Made by a program: the position numbers and the translations under genes. The notes below the pieces were generated by a model. The model saw nothing but the letters and a program-made list of their open reading frames with translations. It ran no database searches and had not been told where the DNA came from. Below are positions 17,345 through 24,225 of a stretch of 64,000 bases of DNA, piece by piece (position 1 is the first letter of the stretch; each line of letters begins with the position of its first letter). Source of the stretch: Fredinandcohnia onubensis (GTDB taxonomy: Bacteria > Bacillota > Bacilli > Bacillales > Bacillaceae_L); the NCBI RefSeq assembly GCF_002734285.1, contig NZ_NSEA01000005.1, positions 124,001-188,000 on the forward strand, in the 5' to 3' direction.

Positions 17345-18076
17345 ATGGAAACAAAAATTAGAACACTCATTGTCGATGATGAATTATATAGTCGTGACGA
17401 ACTGTCACATCTTTTAGAGGCGCATCCTTCCATTCAAATAGTCGGGGAAGCAGATTCAGGGGAGGCAGCGATTTTAAAAGCGATCCAACTTCAACCAGAT
17501 GTTATCTTTTTGGATGTAGAAATGCCAAAGGTTAACGGGATGGATGCAGCAAAAGCCTTATTGGAATTAAAAAAGTCGCCACTGATTGTGTTTGCAACCG
17601 CCTACCCGGAATTTGCTGTGGAAGCATTCCGTTTTAATGCAATTGACTACTTATTAAAGCCATTTGATGAGGTACAACTAGAGGAAACAGTAAAACGGAT
17701 CGAAAAACAATTCCAGACGACTGAGGAAAAGGAAAAAGGAAAGCAAACTGGGAAATTGGCGATTGATTCAAGCGGTGAGATTATCTATCTTGAGCCAAAG
17801 GATATTTTATACATTGTAAGAGATGAAAAAGTAACCAAGCTGATAACTAAGATGGGAGAATATGAGACAAAAATACAGCTGAAAGATTTGGAAAGCAGAC
17901 TTGAATCATTCGGGTTTTTCCGCATTCATAAAAGCTTCCTTGTCAATTTAAAATATGTCACTCGCCTCACACCATGGTTTAATGGTGCGTATCAATTAGA
18001 AATTGAAGGTAGAAGTGAACAGCTATCAGTTAGTCGAAATTATGTAAAGGCATTAAGAGCTAGCTTAGAAATTTAA
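17345..18076 (+). CDS. LytTR-family response regulator
   Basis: A 243-residue regulator. The receiver domain (residues 1-120) has the DDE-type acidic pocket (IVDDE) and the phosphoacceptor Asp in VIFLDVEMP near residue 57. A LytTR DNA-binding domain follows from about residue 138, with FFRIHKSFLVNLKYV near 200. It begins one base after the kinase gene stop (TAGAATG), so the pair is one transcription unit. The probable target is cstA, encoded next. A hairpin with 13-bp stem follows the gene. Confidence 0.9.
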   Translation: METKIRTLIVDDELYSRDELSHLLEAHPSIQIVGEADSGEAAILKAIQLQPDVIFLDVEMPKVNGMDAAKALLELKKSPLIVFATAYPEFAVEAFRFNAIDYLLKPFDEVQLEETVKRIEKQFQTTEEKEKGKQTGKLAIDSSGEIIYLEPKDILYIVRDEKVTKLITKMGEYETKIQLKDLESRLESFGFFRIHKSFLVNLKYVTRLTPWFNGAYQLEIEGRSEQLSVSRNYVKALRASLEI

Positions 18077-18080
18077 ATAA

Positions 18081-18143
18081 AAAGGTAGAAATTTGCGTTT
18101 TACTTCACAATTTGGACACGTTATTGTCGAATTTCTACCTTTT
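18081..18143 (+). terminator. Hairpin after LytTR gene
   Basis: A perfect 13-bp inverted repeat (AAAGGTAGAAATT at 18081-18093 with its complement at 18130-18142) and a 36-base loop, ending in TTTTAAT. It probably terminates the kinase-regulator transcript before cstA. Confidence 0.6.
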
Positions 18144-18185
18144 AATCTAAAACCCTCCTAAAACTCAATTAAACTATTATAATTA

Positions 18186-18200
18186 TTGTAAACGCATTCA
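18186..18200 (+). promoter_or_regulatory. cre site (CcpA) upstream of cstA
   Basis: TTGTAAACGCATTCA matches all 15 positions of the Bacillus cre consensus WTGNAARCGNWWWCA. It lies 34-48 bases before the cstA start, between two TATAAT-like hexamers (18178 and 18206), so bound CcpA would repress cstA in the presence of preferred sugars. Confidence 0.8.
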
Positions 18201-18233
18201 TAAATTATAATAAAGGGAATAGGGGGAAATAGA

Positions 18234-19685
18234 ATGATTACCTTTTTAGCTAGTATAGCTTTGTTAATTGTAGGATACTTTACGTATGGTAAATATGTTG
18301 AAAAAGTATTCGGAGTGAAGGAAGAACGTACTACACCAGCATATGTAAATGCTGACGGCGTAGACTATATTCCAATGAGCACAAAGAAAAACTCGTTGAT
18401 TCAGTTACTTAATATTGCAGGTACCGGACCAGTATTCGGACCTATAATGGGAGCGCTTTACGGACCAGTTGCATTCATTTGGATCGTGGTTGGCTGTATC
18501 TTTGCAGGTGCGGTTCATGATTATTTAACTGGTATGATTTCTATTCGTAACAAAGGGGCTCACTTACCAGAGCTTGCGACTAAGTTTTTAGGAAAAGCAA
18601 TGAAACACGTTGTAAATGCATTTGCTGTTTTACTTTTACTATTAGTTGGTACCGTTTTCGTATCAACTCCAGCAAGTTTATTAAATCTATTATTAGATGG
18701 AAAAGTTGCTTTAGGAATTCTGATTGCTGCGATTTTCATCTATTATATTTTAGCAACTTTATTGCCAGTAGATAAAATTATCGGTCGTCTTTATCCATGG
18801 TTTGGAGCGATCCTTTTAATCAGTGCTGTAGGTATTGGTATTGGTTTAGTAGTTAAGGGAGCACCAATTCCAGAACTTTCATTATCAAATTTCCATCCTG
18901 ATAATGCACCAATTTTCCCATTACTATTCTTTACAATCACTTGTGGTGCTTTATCTGGATTCCATGCGACACAAACACCAATTATTTCACGTACGACACA
19001 AAAGGAAAGCCAAGGTCGTAAAATTTTCTACGGTATGATGATTGCTGAAGGGATTATCGCCATGATCTGGGCAGCAGCAGCAATGAGCTTATTCGATGGT
19101 TATGGTGGTTTACAAGAACTTCTTGCAGCTGGTGGACCAGGAGCAATTGTAAGTGAAGTTTCAACATTAATGCTTGGTGCTGTTGGTGGAACTCTTGCAG
19201 TTCTAGGTGTAATCGTATTACCAATCACTTCTGGTGATACTGCATTCCGTAGTGCTCGTATGATTATCGCTGAATATATAAATATGGCACAAAAGAAAAT
19301 GTCTAGCCGTCTATGGATTGCTGTTCCGTTATTTGCAATCTCAGTTGTACTAACTCAAATTGACTTCAATATCCTTTGGAGATACTTTAGCTGGGCGAAC
19401 CAAGCTACAGCAGTAATTGCCTTATTCGTAGGTGCAATGTACCTATACATTGCGAAAAAGAACTACTGGATCTCACTAATTCCAGGAACATTCATGCTTA
19501 TCATGGTAATCACGTATATTCTAAATGCACAAATCGGTTTCCGATTACCAATGAACATTGCTTGGTACGGTGGTTTTGCAGGAACTGCAATACTACTTGT
19601 ATTATTCTTCCGTCAAGCTAAGAAGTTAAGAGCAGCAAATCTTCCGCTTGAAGTAGATATCTCAGACTATAACCGGGTGGCTTAA
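18234..19685 (+). CDS. cstA: CstA-family carbon starvation transporter
   Basis: A 483-residue polytopic membrane protein of the CstA family, with roughly a dozen hydrophobic helices. The GTGPVFGPIMGALYGP block near residue 63, HDYLTGMISIRNKG near 95 and the FHATQTPIISRT segment near 243 are typical. It is shorter than E. coli CstA and matches the short type found in Firmicutes. CstA proteins import pyruvate or peptides when preferred carbon is exhausted. It is downstream of a LytST-type two-component system and a perfect cre site, giving both positive and catabolite control (inference). The stop is immediately followed by the start of a small membrane protein gene. Confidence 0.9.
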   Translation: MITFLASIALLIVGYFTYGKYVEKVFGVKEERTTPAYVNADGVDYIPMSTKKNSLIQLLNIAGTGPVFGPIMGALYGPVAFIWIVVGCIFAGAVHDYLTGMISIRNKGAHLPELATKFLGKAMKHVVNAFAVLLLLLVGTVFVSTPASLLNLLLDGKVALGILIAAIFIYYILATLLPVDKIIGRLYPWFGAILLISAVGIGIGLVVKGAPIPELSLSNFHPDNAPIFPLLFFTITCGALSGFHATQTPIISRTTQKESQGRKIFYGMMIAEGIIAMIWAAAAMSLFDGYGGLQELLAAGGPGAIVSEVSTLMLGAVGGTLAVLGVIVLPITSGDTAFRSARMIIAEYINMAQKKMSSRLWIAVPLFAISVVLTQIDFNILWRYFSWANQATAVIALFVGAMYLYIAKKNYWISLIPGTFMLIMVITYILNAQIGFRLPMNIAWYGGFAGTAILLVLFFRQAKKLRAANLPLEVDISDYNRVA

Positions 19686-19835
19686 ATGGGTTGCTGTAGT
19701 CCTGAATATCGGAAGGTAGTCGAGGCTCAAGAGCAAAAGGTCAATCAGCAAACGAATGACAAAGTTCCTGTTTGGGGAAAGATTGTGAGCATCTCTATTA
19801 TTATTGGAGCCATAATCACCTTTGTACTCTTATAA
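19686..19835 (+). CDS. Small membrane protein coupled to cstA
   Basis: A 49-residue protein starting MGCCSPEYRKVVE, with a charged middle and one C-terminal hydrophobic helix of about 18 residues (IVSISIIIGAIITFVLL). Its ATG begins at the base right after the cstA TAA, and a strong terminator follows, so it belongs to the cstA transcript. The pair of cysteines at positions 3-4 could be a metal or lipid site. In enteric bacteria cstA is also followed by a small gene (YbdD/YjiX), but the sequences do not look alike. Function is unknown; an accessory subunit of CstA is a reasonable guess. Confidence 0.7.
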   Translation: MGCCSPEYRKVVEAQEQKVNQQTNDKVPVWGKIVSISIIIGAIITFVLL

Positions 19836-19842
19836 ATGAATC

Positions 19843-19881
19843 AAAAGTGCATGCATTCTTTCATGAATGTATGCACTTTTT
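19843..19881 (+). terminator. Terminator of cstA operon
   Basis: A 16-bp stem with one G-U pair, 19843-19858 with 19865-19880, six-base loop, ending in a T run. Strong intrinsic terminator. Confidence 0.9.
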
Positions 19882-20006
19882 AATGTTTGAGAAACATTTC
19901 ACAAACTTGTTGATTTCCTATATATGAAATCTTTAGTACTATAAAAGTAATAAAGGATATCTTTCTGCACAAAATATCAGAAGGACACCTAGGGAGGTTC
20001 ATACAG

Positions 20007-20303
20007 ATGGAAATGACAATCAGTGAAGCAACTGTAAAATGGTTCAAAGAGGATATAAGTGTAAAAGAAGGCGATAGCGTTCGATTTTATCCAATGTTTT
20101 ACGGAACGAGCCCTGTACAAGAAAAGTACTCATTAGCCTTTTCAACGCATGATGAACCCATCCAAATTCATACAAGTCAAAAGATTGATGACATTGAATT
20201 TTATGTAGAAGAGGATGACATTTGGTTCTTTAACGGCCATAATCTTATTGTCGACTATAATCCAGATAAAGATGAATTGGAATATCAATACCCAAAACCA
20301 TAG
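20007..20303 (+). CDS. HesB/YneR-like protein without cysteines
   Basis: A 98-residue protein of the HesB-like family resembling Bacillus YneR. The fold pattern is recognisable (EGDSVRFYPMFYG, then the FYVEEDDIWFFNG segment), but the three cysteines of true iron-sulfur scaffold proteins are absent. It therefore probably does not carry clusters itself. It starts after a strong GGGAGG site and stands alone between terminators. Function unknown. Confidence 0.75.
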   Translation: MEMTISEATVKWFKEDISVKEGDSVRFYPMFYGTSPVQEKYSLAFSTHDEPIQIHTSQKIDDIEFYVEEDDIWFFNGHNLIVDYNPDKDELEYQYPKP

Positions 20304-20327
20304 GCTCACGATGAGTGAGCCTTTAAT
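20303..20327 (+). terminator. Terminator after HesB-like gene
   Basis: GGCTCAC (20303-20309) pairs with GTGAGCC (20315-20321) over a five-base loop; a short T-rich stretch follows. It overlaps the stop codon. Confidence 0.65.
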
Positions 20328-20338
20328 TATTTTTAAGA

Positions 20339-20354
20339 TGTGATTCGAATCACG
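20339..20354 (+). promoter_or_regulatory. Crp/Fnr-type palindrome
   Basis: TGTGATTCGAATCACG contains a perfect 14-base palindrome (20340-20353) and fits the Fnr half-sites TGTGA-N6-TCAC. A TATTTT hexamer at 20376-20381 lies at the distance expected for class II activation (site centred at about -41.5), which would place the start of transcription near 20388 ahead of the DUF438 gene. Confidence 0.55.
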
Positions 20355-20433
20355 AACCAATTCTTAAAACTATGCTATTTTCAAACATAACAGGTATTTT
20401 TCAATAGTGCATAGTTTGAAAGGAGAAATTCGT

Positions 20434-21657
20434 GTGAGTGAACTTATTAATAACCGTGAACAAAATAAAATCAGTGACCAAGAGCGTGAGGCTCTTATAA
20501 AACAAAGCTTTAAAGATTTACATAATGGTAAATCTGTTGAAGAGATTAAATCTCAATTAAAGGATAAAGTGGGCTATATTACGATTGGGGAAGTGTCAAG
20601 GCTCCAACATGTGTTAATGGAAGAAGAAAATATCCAAGCACATGAGGCTACAGAAATTTGTTCAAAGCACCGGGAGATTTTCAAGGGTTTTATAGAAGAT
20701 ACGCTCAATCGTCACCCAGAAGAACAACCTGGACATCCTGTGTATACGTTTAATCTTGAAAATAGAGAACTTGAAAAGCTAGTAACTATAATCAAGGAGA
20801 ATTTGCAAGCATTTGAAGCAGATGATCATAATGAAAATAGATTGAAGTTACTCGGTGATTGTAATCTTTTATTGGATATCAGAAAGCATTATGAACGAAA
20901 AGAACAGCTTCTCTTCCCATATTTAGAAAAATACGGCATATATGGCCCAACAAATATGATGTGGAAGATTGATGATTTTATTGTAGATGCAATAAAAGAT
21001 GCTAAAAGAATGCTTACAGAATATGATGGGGATAAACAGTCAGTTGTGGAGGTTATAAACTTTTTTGCCGATCAAATAGACGAAATGATTTATCGCGAAG
21101 AAAATATTCTCTTTCCAATGTCGTTAAATAATTTAACAGAGGACGAATGGTTAAAAATTGCTCATGAAAGCGATGAAATCGGTTTTTGTTTAATTTCTCC
21201 GGAAGATTGGAAGCCTGAGCGAAGTGTGATAGATGACGAGCAAGTGACGTCAAAAGGATTTATTAAAATGGAAACGGGTATCCTGTCCCTTAAACAACTT
21301 GAATTACTTTTAAACCATTTACCGGTAGATATTACGTTTATTGATAAAGATGATGTCGTTCGCTACTTCTCAAAAGGAAAAGAGCGTATCTTTGCTAGGA
21401 CGAAGGCTGTGATTGGCAGAACTGTTCAAAACTGCCATCCGCCTAGAAGTGTTCATGTCGTCGAAGATCTGCTAGATGACTTTAAAGCAGGAAGAAAAGA
21501 TGTTGAAGATTTCTGGATCAAAGCAAAAGGCAAATATGTGTATATCCGATATTTTGCGGTCCGTGATGAGGATGGAGAATATATCGGAACGATGGAATTC
21601 TCTCAAAATATTGCTCCAATCCAGGAAATTGAAGGGGAAAAACGGATTTTATCATAG
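20434..21657 (+). CDS. DUF438 / hemerythrin-like / PAS protein
   Basis: About 407 residues in three parts. Residues 20-90 resemble DUF438 (VEEIKSQLKDKVGYI), residues 110-250 are a hemerythrin-like HHE region with His and Glu at helix positions (RKHYERKEQLLFPYLE, then REENILFPM), and the last 110 residues are a PAS domain (ITFIDKDDVVRYFSKG). HHE domains bind di-iron and react with oxygen or nitric oxide. The start GTG at 20434 is 8 bases after AAAGGAG; the GTG at 20407 lacks a site. A Crp/Fnr palindrome upstream supports a role under oxygen limitation or nitrosative stress (inference). Confidence 0.85.
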   Translation: MSELINNREQNKISDQEREALIKQSFKDLHNGKSVEEIKSQLKDKVGYITIGEVSRLQHVLMEEENIQAHEATEICSKHREIFKGFIEDTLNRHPEEQPGHPVYTFNLENRELEKLVTIIKENLQAFEADDHNENRLKLLGDCNLLLDIRKHYERKEQLLFPYLEKYGIYGPTNMMWKIDDFIVDAIKDAKRMLTEYDGDKQSVVEVINFFADQIDEMIYREENILFPMSLNNLTEDEWLKIAHESDEIGFCLISPEDWKPERSVIDDEQVTSKGFIKMETGILSLKQLELLLNHLPVDITFIDKDDVVRYFSKGKERIFARTKAVIGRTVQNCHPPRSVHVVEDLLDDFKAGRKDVEDFWIKAKGKYVYIRYFAVRDEDGEYIGTMEFSQNIAPIQEIEGEKRILS

Positions 21658-21664
21658 GAAAGTC

Positions 21665-21697
21665 AAAAATGCTGACAGCTCAATGTCAGCATTTTTT
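21665..21697. terminator. Bidirectional terminator
   Basis: A 13-bp perfect stem, 21665-21677 with 21684-21696, flanked by A and T runs so that it can serve both the DUF438 gene and the opposing gene ending at 21696. Confidence 0.85.
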
Positions 21698-22145
21698 ATG
21701 GTACTTTGACAATCTCTGTAAATGCAACTTCTTCTCCGTTGGCAATAAGAACGCCATGATTGTTTCCATTCAGTGTAACTTTTATTTCGTTCGTACCAGA
21801 CGGTAAAATGTCCAGATGATAGTATTGCCCATATAAACGATTTACTTTCTTACCGTTCAAATAAATATGAGCATGCCCTTCATTGTAGGTGGGTTCCTCA
21901 GTACCAGCCTTCTTCGGTTTAAATGTAAAATTTTCAGTATGTATTTCTAATAACCATGTTCCGGAAGGGTCTTTTATAACTGAACCAGAAATGGTAGGAG
22001 CAAGATGTGAAGGAGGAATAATGATTTGGTTTTCTTGATGCATCATTTCATGGTTTCCAGCACTAAAGTGGCTGCTTTGATTATGAAAATATATCATCAT
22101 TGATACAGTCCCAAAAATAACAAAAAAACTTATGAATCTATACAT
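21696..22145 (-). CDS. Membrane-anchored beta-rich extracellular protein
   Basis: About 149 residues. One N-terminal hydrophobic helix (residues 4-20) is followed by a His/Met-rich linker (HEMMHQENQ) and a beta-strand-rich domain with GHAHIYLNGKKVNRLYG and a PSGTNEIKVTLNGNNHG segment. The domain would lie outside the membrane. The start codon at 22145 follows GAGGAGGGGG. It overlaps the upstream DUF2243 gene by a longer reading frame only, so the two form an operon. His and Met enrichment hints at metal contact such as copper, but this is speculation; I do not recognise a characterised family. Confidence 0.7.
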   Translation of the reverse strand: MYRFISFFVIFGTVSMMIYFHNQSSHFSAGNHEMMHQENQIIIPPSHLAPTISGSVIKDPSGTWLLEIHTENFTFKPKKAGTEEPTYNEGHAHIYLNGKKVNRLYGQYYHLDILPSGTNEIKVTLNGNNHGVLIANGEEVAFTEIVKVP

Positions 22146-22159
22146 AGCCCCCTCCTCAC

Positions 22160-22627
22160 TCAAGAACTAATAGGTGAATTTTGTTTATCTTTTCTTTGTT
22201 TAATTAGATAGCCAATTATGAACAACAATAATCCGGATGCAAGGAATGCTAAGTCGTAAGCTAAAGCGTTAGGGTCCCCAGGCTTGACACGATGAATTTG
22301 TAGGAGATGATGATTGATAATCCCCTCAACCAAATTGAACACGCCACCCCCGATTAAAAACCAACCAATGAGCAAACGAACTCCCTTTGATAGATTGCTT
22401 GGATTTCCTGCCAACCATAACAGTACACCACCAATGATAAGGGTGATTGTAACAGCAAAATGGAATAATCCATCGCTCATGATTTGTCCAGGCCGATCTG
22501 TTGCCATGTATACACTATGCCACTGTAATAACTGATGAAAAATAATCCCATCAAGAGCACCTAAAAATCCAAAACCAAAAATAAAACTTCCTGTATTAAT
22601 CAGTTTTCTTCTAGTATTTGTAGTCAC
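22160..22627 (-). CDS. DUF2243 membrane protein
   Basis: A 155-residue membrane protein with four hydrophobic helices, recognisable as DUF2243 from FGFGFLGALDGIIFHQLLQWH near residue 18 and GVFNLVEGIINHHLLQIHRV near 96. Both motifs place paired His residues at helix ends, suggesting a metal or haem site within the membrane. It starts with GTG after GAGGAG. The neighbouring gene encodes a membrane-anchored extracellular domain, and the two are likely co-expressed. The biochemical role is not known. Confidence 0.85.
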   Translation of the reverse strand: MTTNTRRKLINTGSFIFGFGFLGALDGIIFHQLLQWHSVYMATDRPGQIMSDGLFHFAVTITLIIGGVLLWLAGNPSNLSKGVRLLIGWFLIGGGVFNLVEGIINHHLLQIHRVKPGDPNALAYDLAFLASGLLLFIIGYLIKQRKDKQNSPISS

Positions 22628-22850
22628 GATATGTCTCCTCTCTATCTTATTTAAACATTAATCCATTTTGTCCCTTTTGATAGATTTATAAACAGTAACC
22701 TAGTAGGAAACTACTATTTTGTTTTAAGAGAGAAGAAATCGTGCCCGATTGTCGGAGAGAGAGCAGTAAAGTGGAACGCAAGCGTCGGAATCGTACCCAA
22801 TTGGCAGGTTCATTTCAAAAAAAGGTAACGTAAACAAAAAGCCCCTCAGC
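22628..22850. other. Intergenic region with degenerate direct repeat
   Basis: No gene is seen. The stretch from about 22736 holds two related segments, AATCGTGCCCGATTGTCGG and AATCGTACCCAATTGGCAGG, about 55 bases apart. Promoter elements for the DUF2243 gene must lie near its left end on the minus strand, but I could not identify a convincing pair. Confidence 0.3.
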
Positions 22851-23060
22851 TCACACTCCAAAGCAAACAAAAAAAGAACCATCATTTCCATCTCTGAATG
22901 ATTGGTTCTTATGTTTATTGCGGTATAAGTGATCTTTTTTCGTTTTTGTCAATCTTGTTTGCATGTCGATTCCTACAAATGGGCTTCTTCCGTTTTCAGG
23001 ATTTCGTTTTCCCTCGCGTACAAGCTTCTCGCGCATTTTCTTAGCTTTTGATTTCGCCAT
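22851..23060 (-). CDS. Small basic protein with terminator inside its 3' end
   Basis: A 69-residue, strongly basic protein starting MAKSKAKKMREKLVREGKR; it is preceded by GAGAGGTGA on the minus strand. The N-terminal two thirds look like a conserved small Bacillus protein. The last 18 or so codons run through a hairpin followed by seven Ts (22867-22910), which has all the marks of the gene's own terminator. Either transcripts that end there lack a stop codon, or the true family stop was lost. Function unknown; an RNA-binding or ribosome-associated role would suit the charge, but this is a guess. Confidence 0.6.
   Translation of the reverse strand: MAKSKAKKMREKLVREGKRNPENGRSPFVGIDMQTRLTKTKKDHLYRNKHKNQSFRDGNDGSFFVCFGV
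22867..22910 (-). terminator. Terminator embedded in small basic gene
   Basis: On the minus strand AAGAACCAATCATT pairs with its near-complement (one bulge) over a loop of about 10 bases, followed by TTTTTTTG. It lies wholly inside the reading frame 22851-23060, before its stop codon. Confidence 0.65.
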
Positions 23061-23085
23061 CCTCTATCACCTCTCTGTATCAAAT

Positions 23086-23262
23086 ACGCCTTGGCGTGTT
23101 TGCGCCCGATTTTTTTAGGCCCACACGATGTGGGTCACAAAGACGTTGCCACAGGACGTGGCGTTCTTAGTCTTTGATCCTATGCTCGAAAAATTTCCTT
23201 TGAAAAATCGTGGCATCCGCCGTAGGCTTTAACTTTATTCAGTCGTTAGCTGAATAAAGTTA
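23086..23262. repeat. Composite structured intergenic element
   Basis: Four palindromic units occur in 177 bases: ACGCC-TT-GGCGT (23086-23097), CCCACA-CGA-TGTGGG (23120-23134), GCCAC-N5-GTGGC (23148-23162) enclosed by CAAAGAC/GTCTTTG (23138-23176), and a 13-bp stem with 7-base loop (23230-23262). No convincing reading frame covers it. It lies between divergent small genes, and on the minus strand it would be the leader of the small basic gene. It resembles dispersed repeats I believe occur in other Bacillaceae, but I cannot verify that here. Confidence 0.5.
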
Positions 23263-23400
23263 ATTATTTACATCTCCAGTATACATGTTTTCTCACATTG
23301 CTTCCATTAGAAATTTTCAACTAAAATAGGCATACTCCCATACAGATGCAAATGCCCTGAATAGGATATAAACGACAACGAATTTGGGGAGGTGTCGGTA

Positions 23401-23520
23401 TTGGCTGATGAGAAAGAAAAAGAAACCCGTGAGGAGCAGGAGTTCCAACGTACGGATGCTTGGGAATTCTTTTGGGGAAGAAGACCAAGGTCCGAAGAGG
23501 AAGAGATTGAAGAAGAGTAA
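23401..23520 (+). CDS. Small acidic protein, 39 residues
   Basis: A 39-residue, highly charged protein starting at TTG (MADEKEKETREEQEF) and ending in a run of Glu (EEEEIEEE), with a central aromatic DAWEFFWGRRPR motif. A near-perfect GGGGAGGTG site lies 8 bases upstream, and a terminator follows 27 bases after the stop, which is strong support for a real gene despite its size. No family is recognised. The gene stands alone. Confidence 0.65.
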   Translation: MADEKEKETREEQEFQRTDAWEFFWGRRPRSEEEEIEEE

Positions 23521-23546
23521 AAAATTCCTGGTGCAACTTATAAAAT

Positions 23547-23586
23547 AGGTCGCATGGATTGTTTTCATTCATGCGGTCTTTTTTTA
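23547..23586 (+). terminator. Terminator after small acidic gene
   Basis: A 10-bp stem with two G-U pairs, 23547-23556 with 23570-23579, followed by seven or more Ts. Confidence 0.8.
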
Positions 23587-23634
23587 ATCTAAAAGTATGG
23601 CATAATAAGAGCAAGTATAATTCGGAGGATGTCC

Positions 23635-24192
23635 ATGCAGGAACAAATAGTAGATCTTTTACTAAATTATGAGGCATATGCAGTAATCATAAGCTTCTTT
23701 CTAAATATAGTGATTAGCATATTTGGAGTTCTTCCAAGTGTATTTATTACTGCTGCTAATCTTCTTGTTTTTGGTGTTTGGAAAGGGACCCTTATTTCTT
23801 TTATCGGAGAGGCAATGGGTGCGATTGTGGCATTTTGGTTATACCGTAAAGGGTTTAAAAGGTTTATTGATAAGAAGAAACACAAACATTCGCTTATCGA
23901 TAAACTGCTTTCCGCCAAAGGCAAAGATGCATTCGTGATGATTCTACTATTACGTTTGTTCCCTTTCATTCCTTCGGGGGTAGTTACCTTTACAGCAGCA
24001 ATTGGTGAAGTGAGTTTTATCGTCTTTCTTTTCGCAAGCTCGCTAGGAAAGATTCCTTCCTTATTAATCGAAGCTTACTCTGTGCACAATGTCACTGCTG
24101 GAACAATGGAAGGGAAAATCATATTAACAGTCGTTTCAGTTGTTGGTATCTTGTATATTTGGGCTAAACTAGTAAGAAAGAAAAATACATAG
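23635..24192 (+). CDS. VTT-domain (DedA/TVP38-like) membrane protein
   Basis: About 185 residues with five or six hydrophobic segments and the VTT-domain signature: a re-entrant glycine-rich segment (FIGEAMGAIVAFWLYRKG near residue 57) and LRLFPFIPSGVVTFTAAIG near 103. Such proteins are DedA-like flippases or lipid transporters of the cell membrane. The ATG at 23635 is 6 bases after GGAGG; ATG at 23629 would overlap that site. It precedes a two-component system gene pair by 33 bases and may share its transcript. Confidence 0.82.
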   Translation: MQEQIVDLLLNYEAYAVIISFFLNIVISIFGVLPSVFITAANLLVFGVWKGTLISFIGEAMGAIVAFWLYRKGFKRFIDKKKHKHSLIDKLLSAKGKDAFVMILLLRLFPFIPSGVVTFTAAIGEVSFIVFLFASSLGKIPSLLIEAYSVHNVTAGTMEGKIILTVVSVVGILYIWAKLVRKKNT

Positions 24193-24210
24193 AAATAGTT
24201 ACATAGAAAT
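24186..24210. repeat. 14-bp tandem duplication
   Basis: TACATAGAAAT occurs twice with a 14-base period (24186-24196 and 24200-24210). The first copy holds the VTT gene stop codon. It looks like a small slippage duplication in the gap before the response regulator. Confidence 0.5.
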
Positions 24211-24225
24211 GGGGTTGGACAGTAG

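Noticed and set aside
23317-23677. Minus-strand frames of 83 and 118 codons across the small acidic gene
   Set aside because: They cross a terminator hairpin and the opposite small gene with a strong ribosome site; product shows no domain and low-complexity Phe/Leu content.
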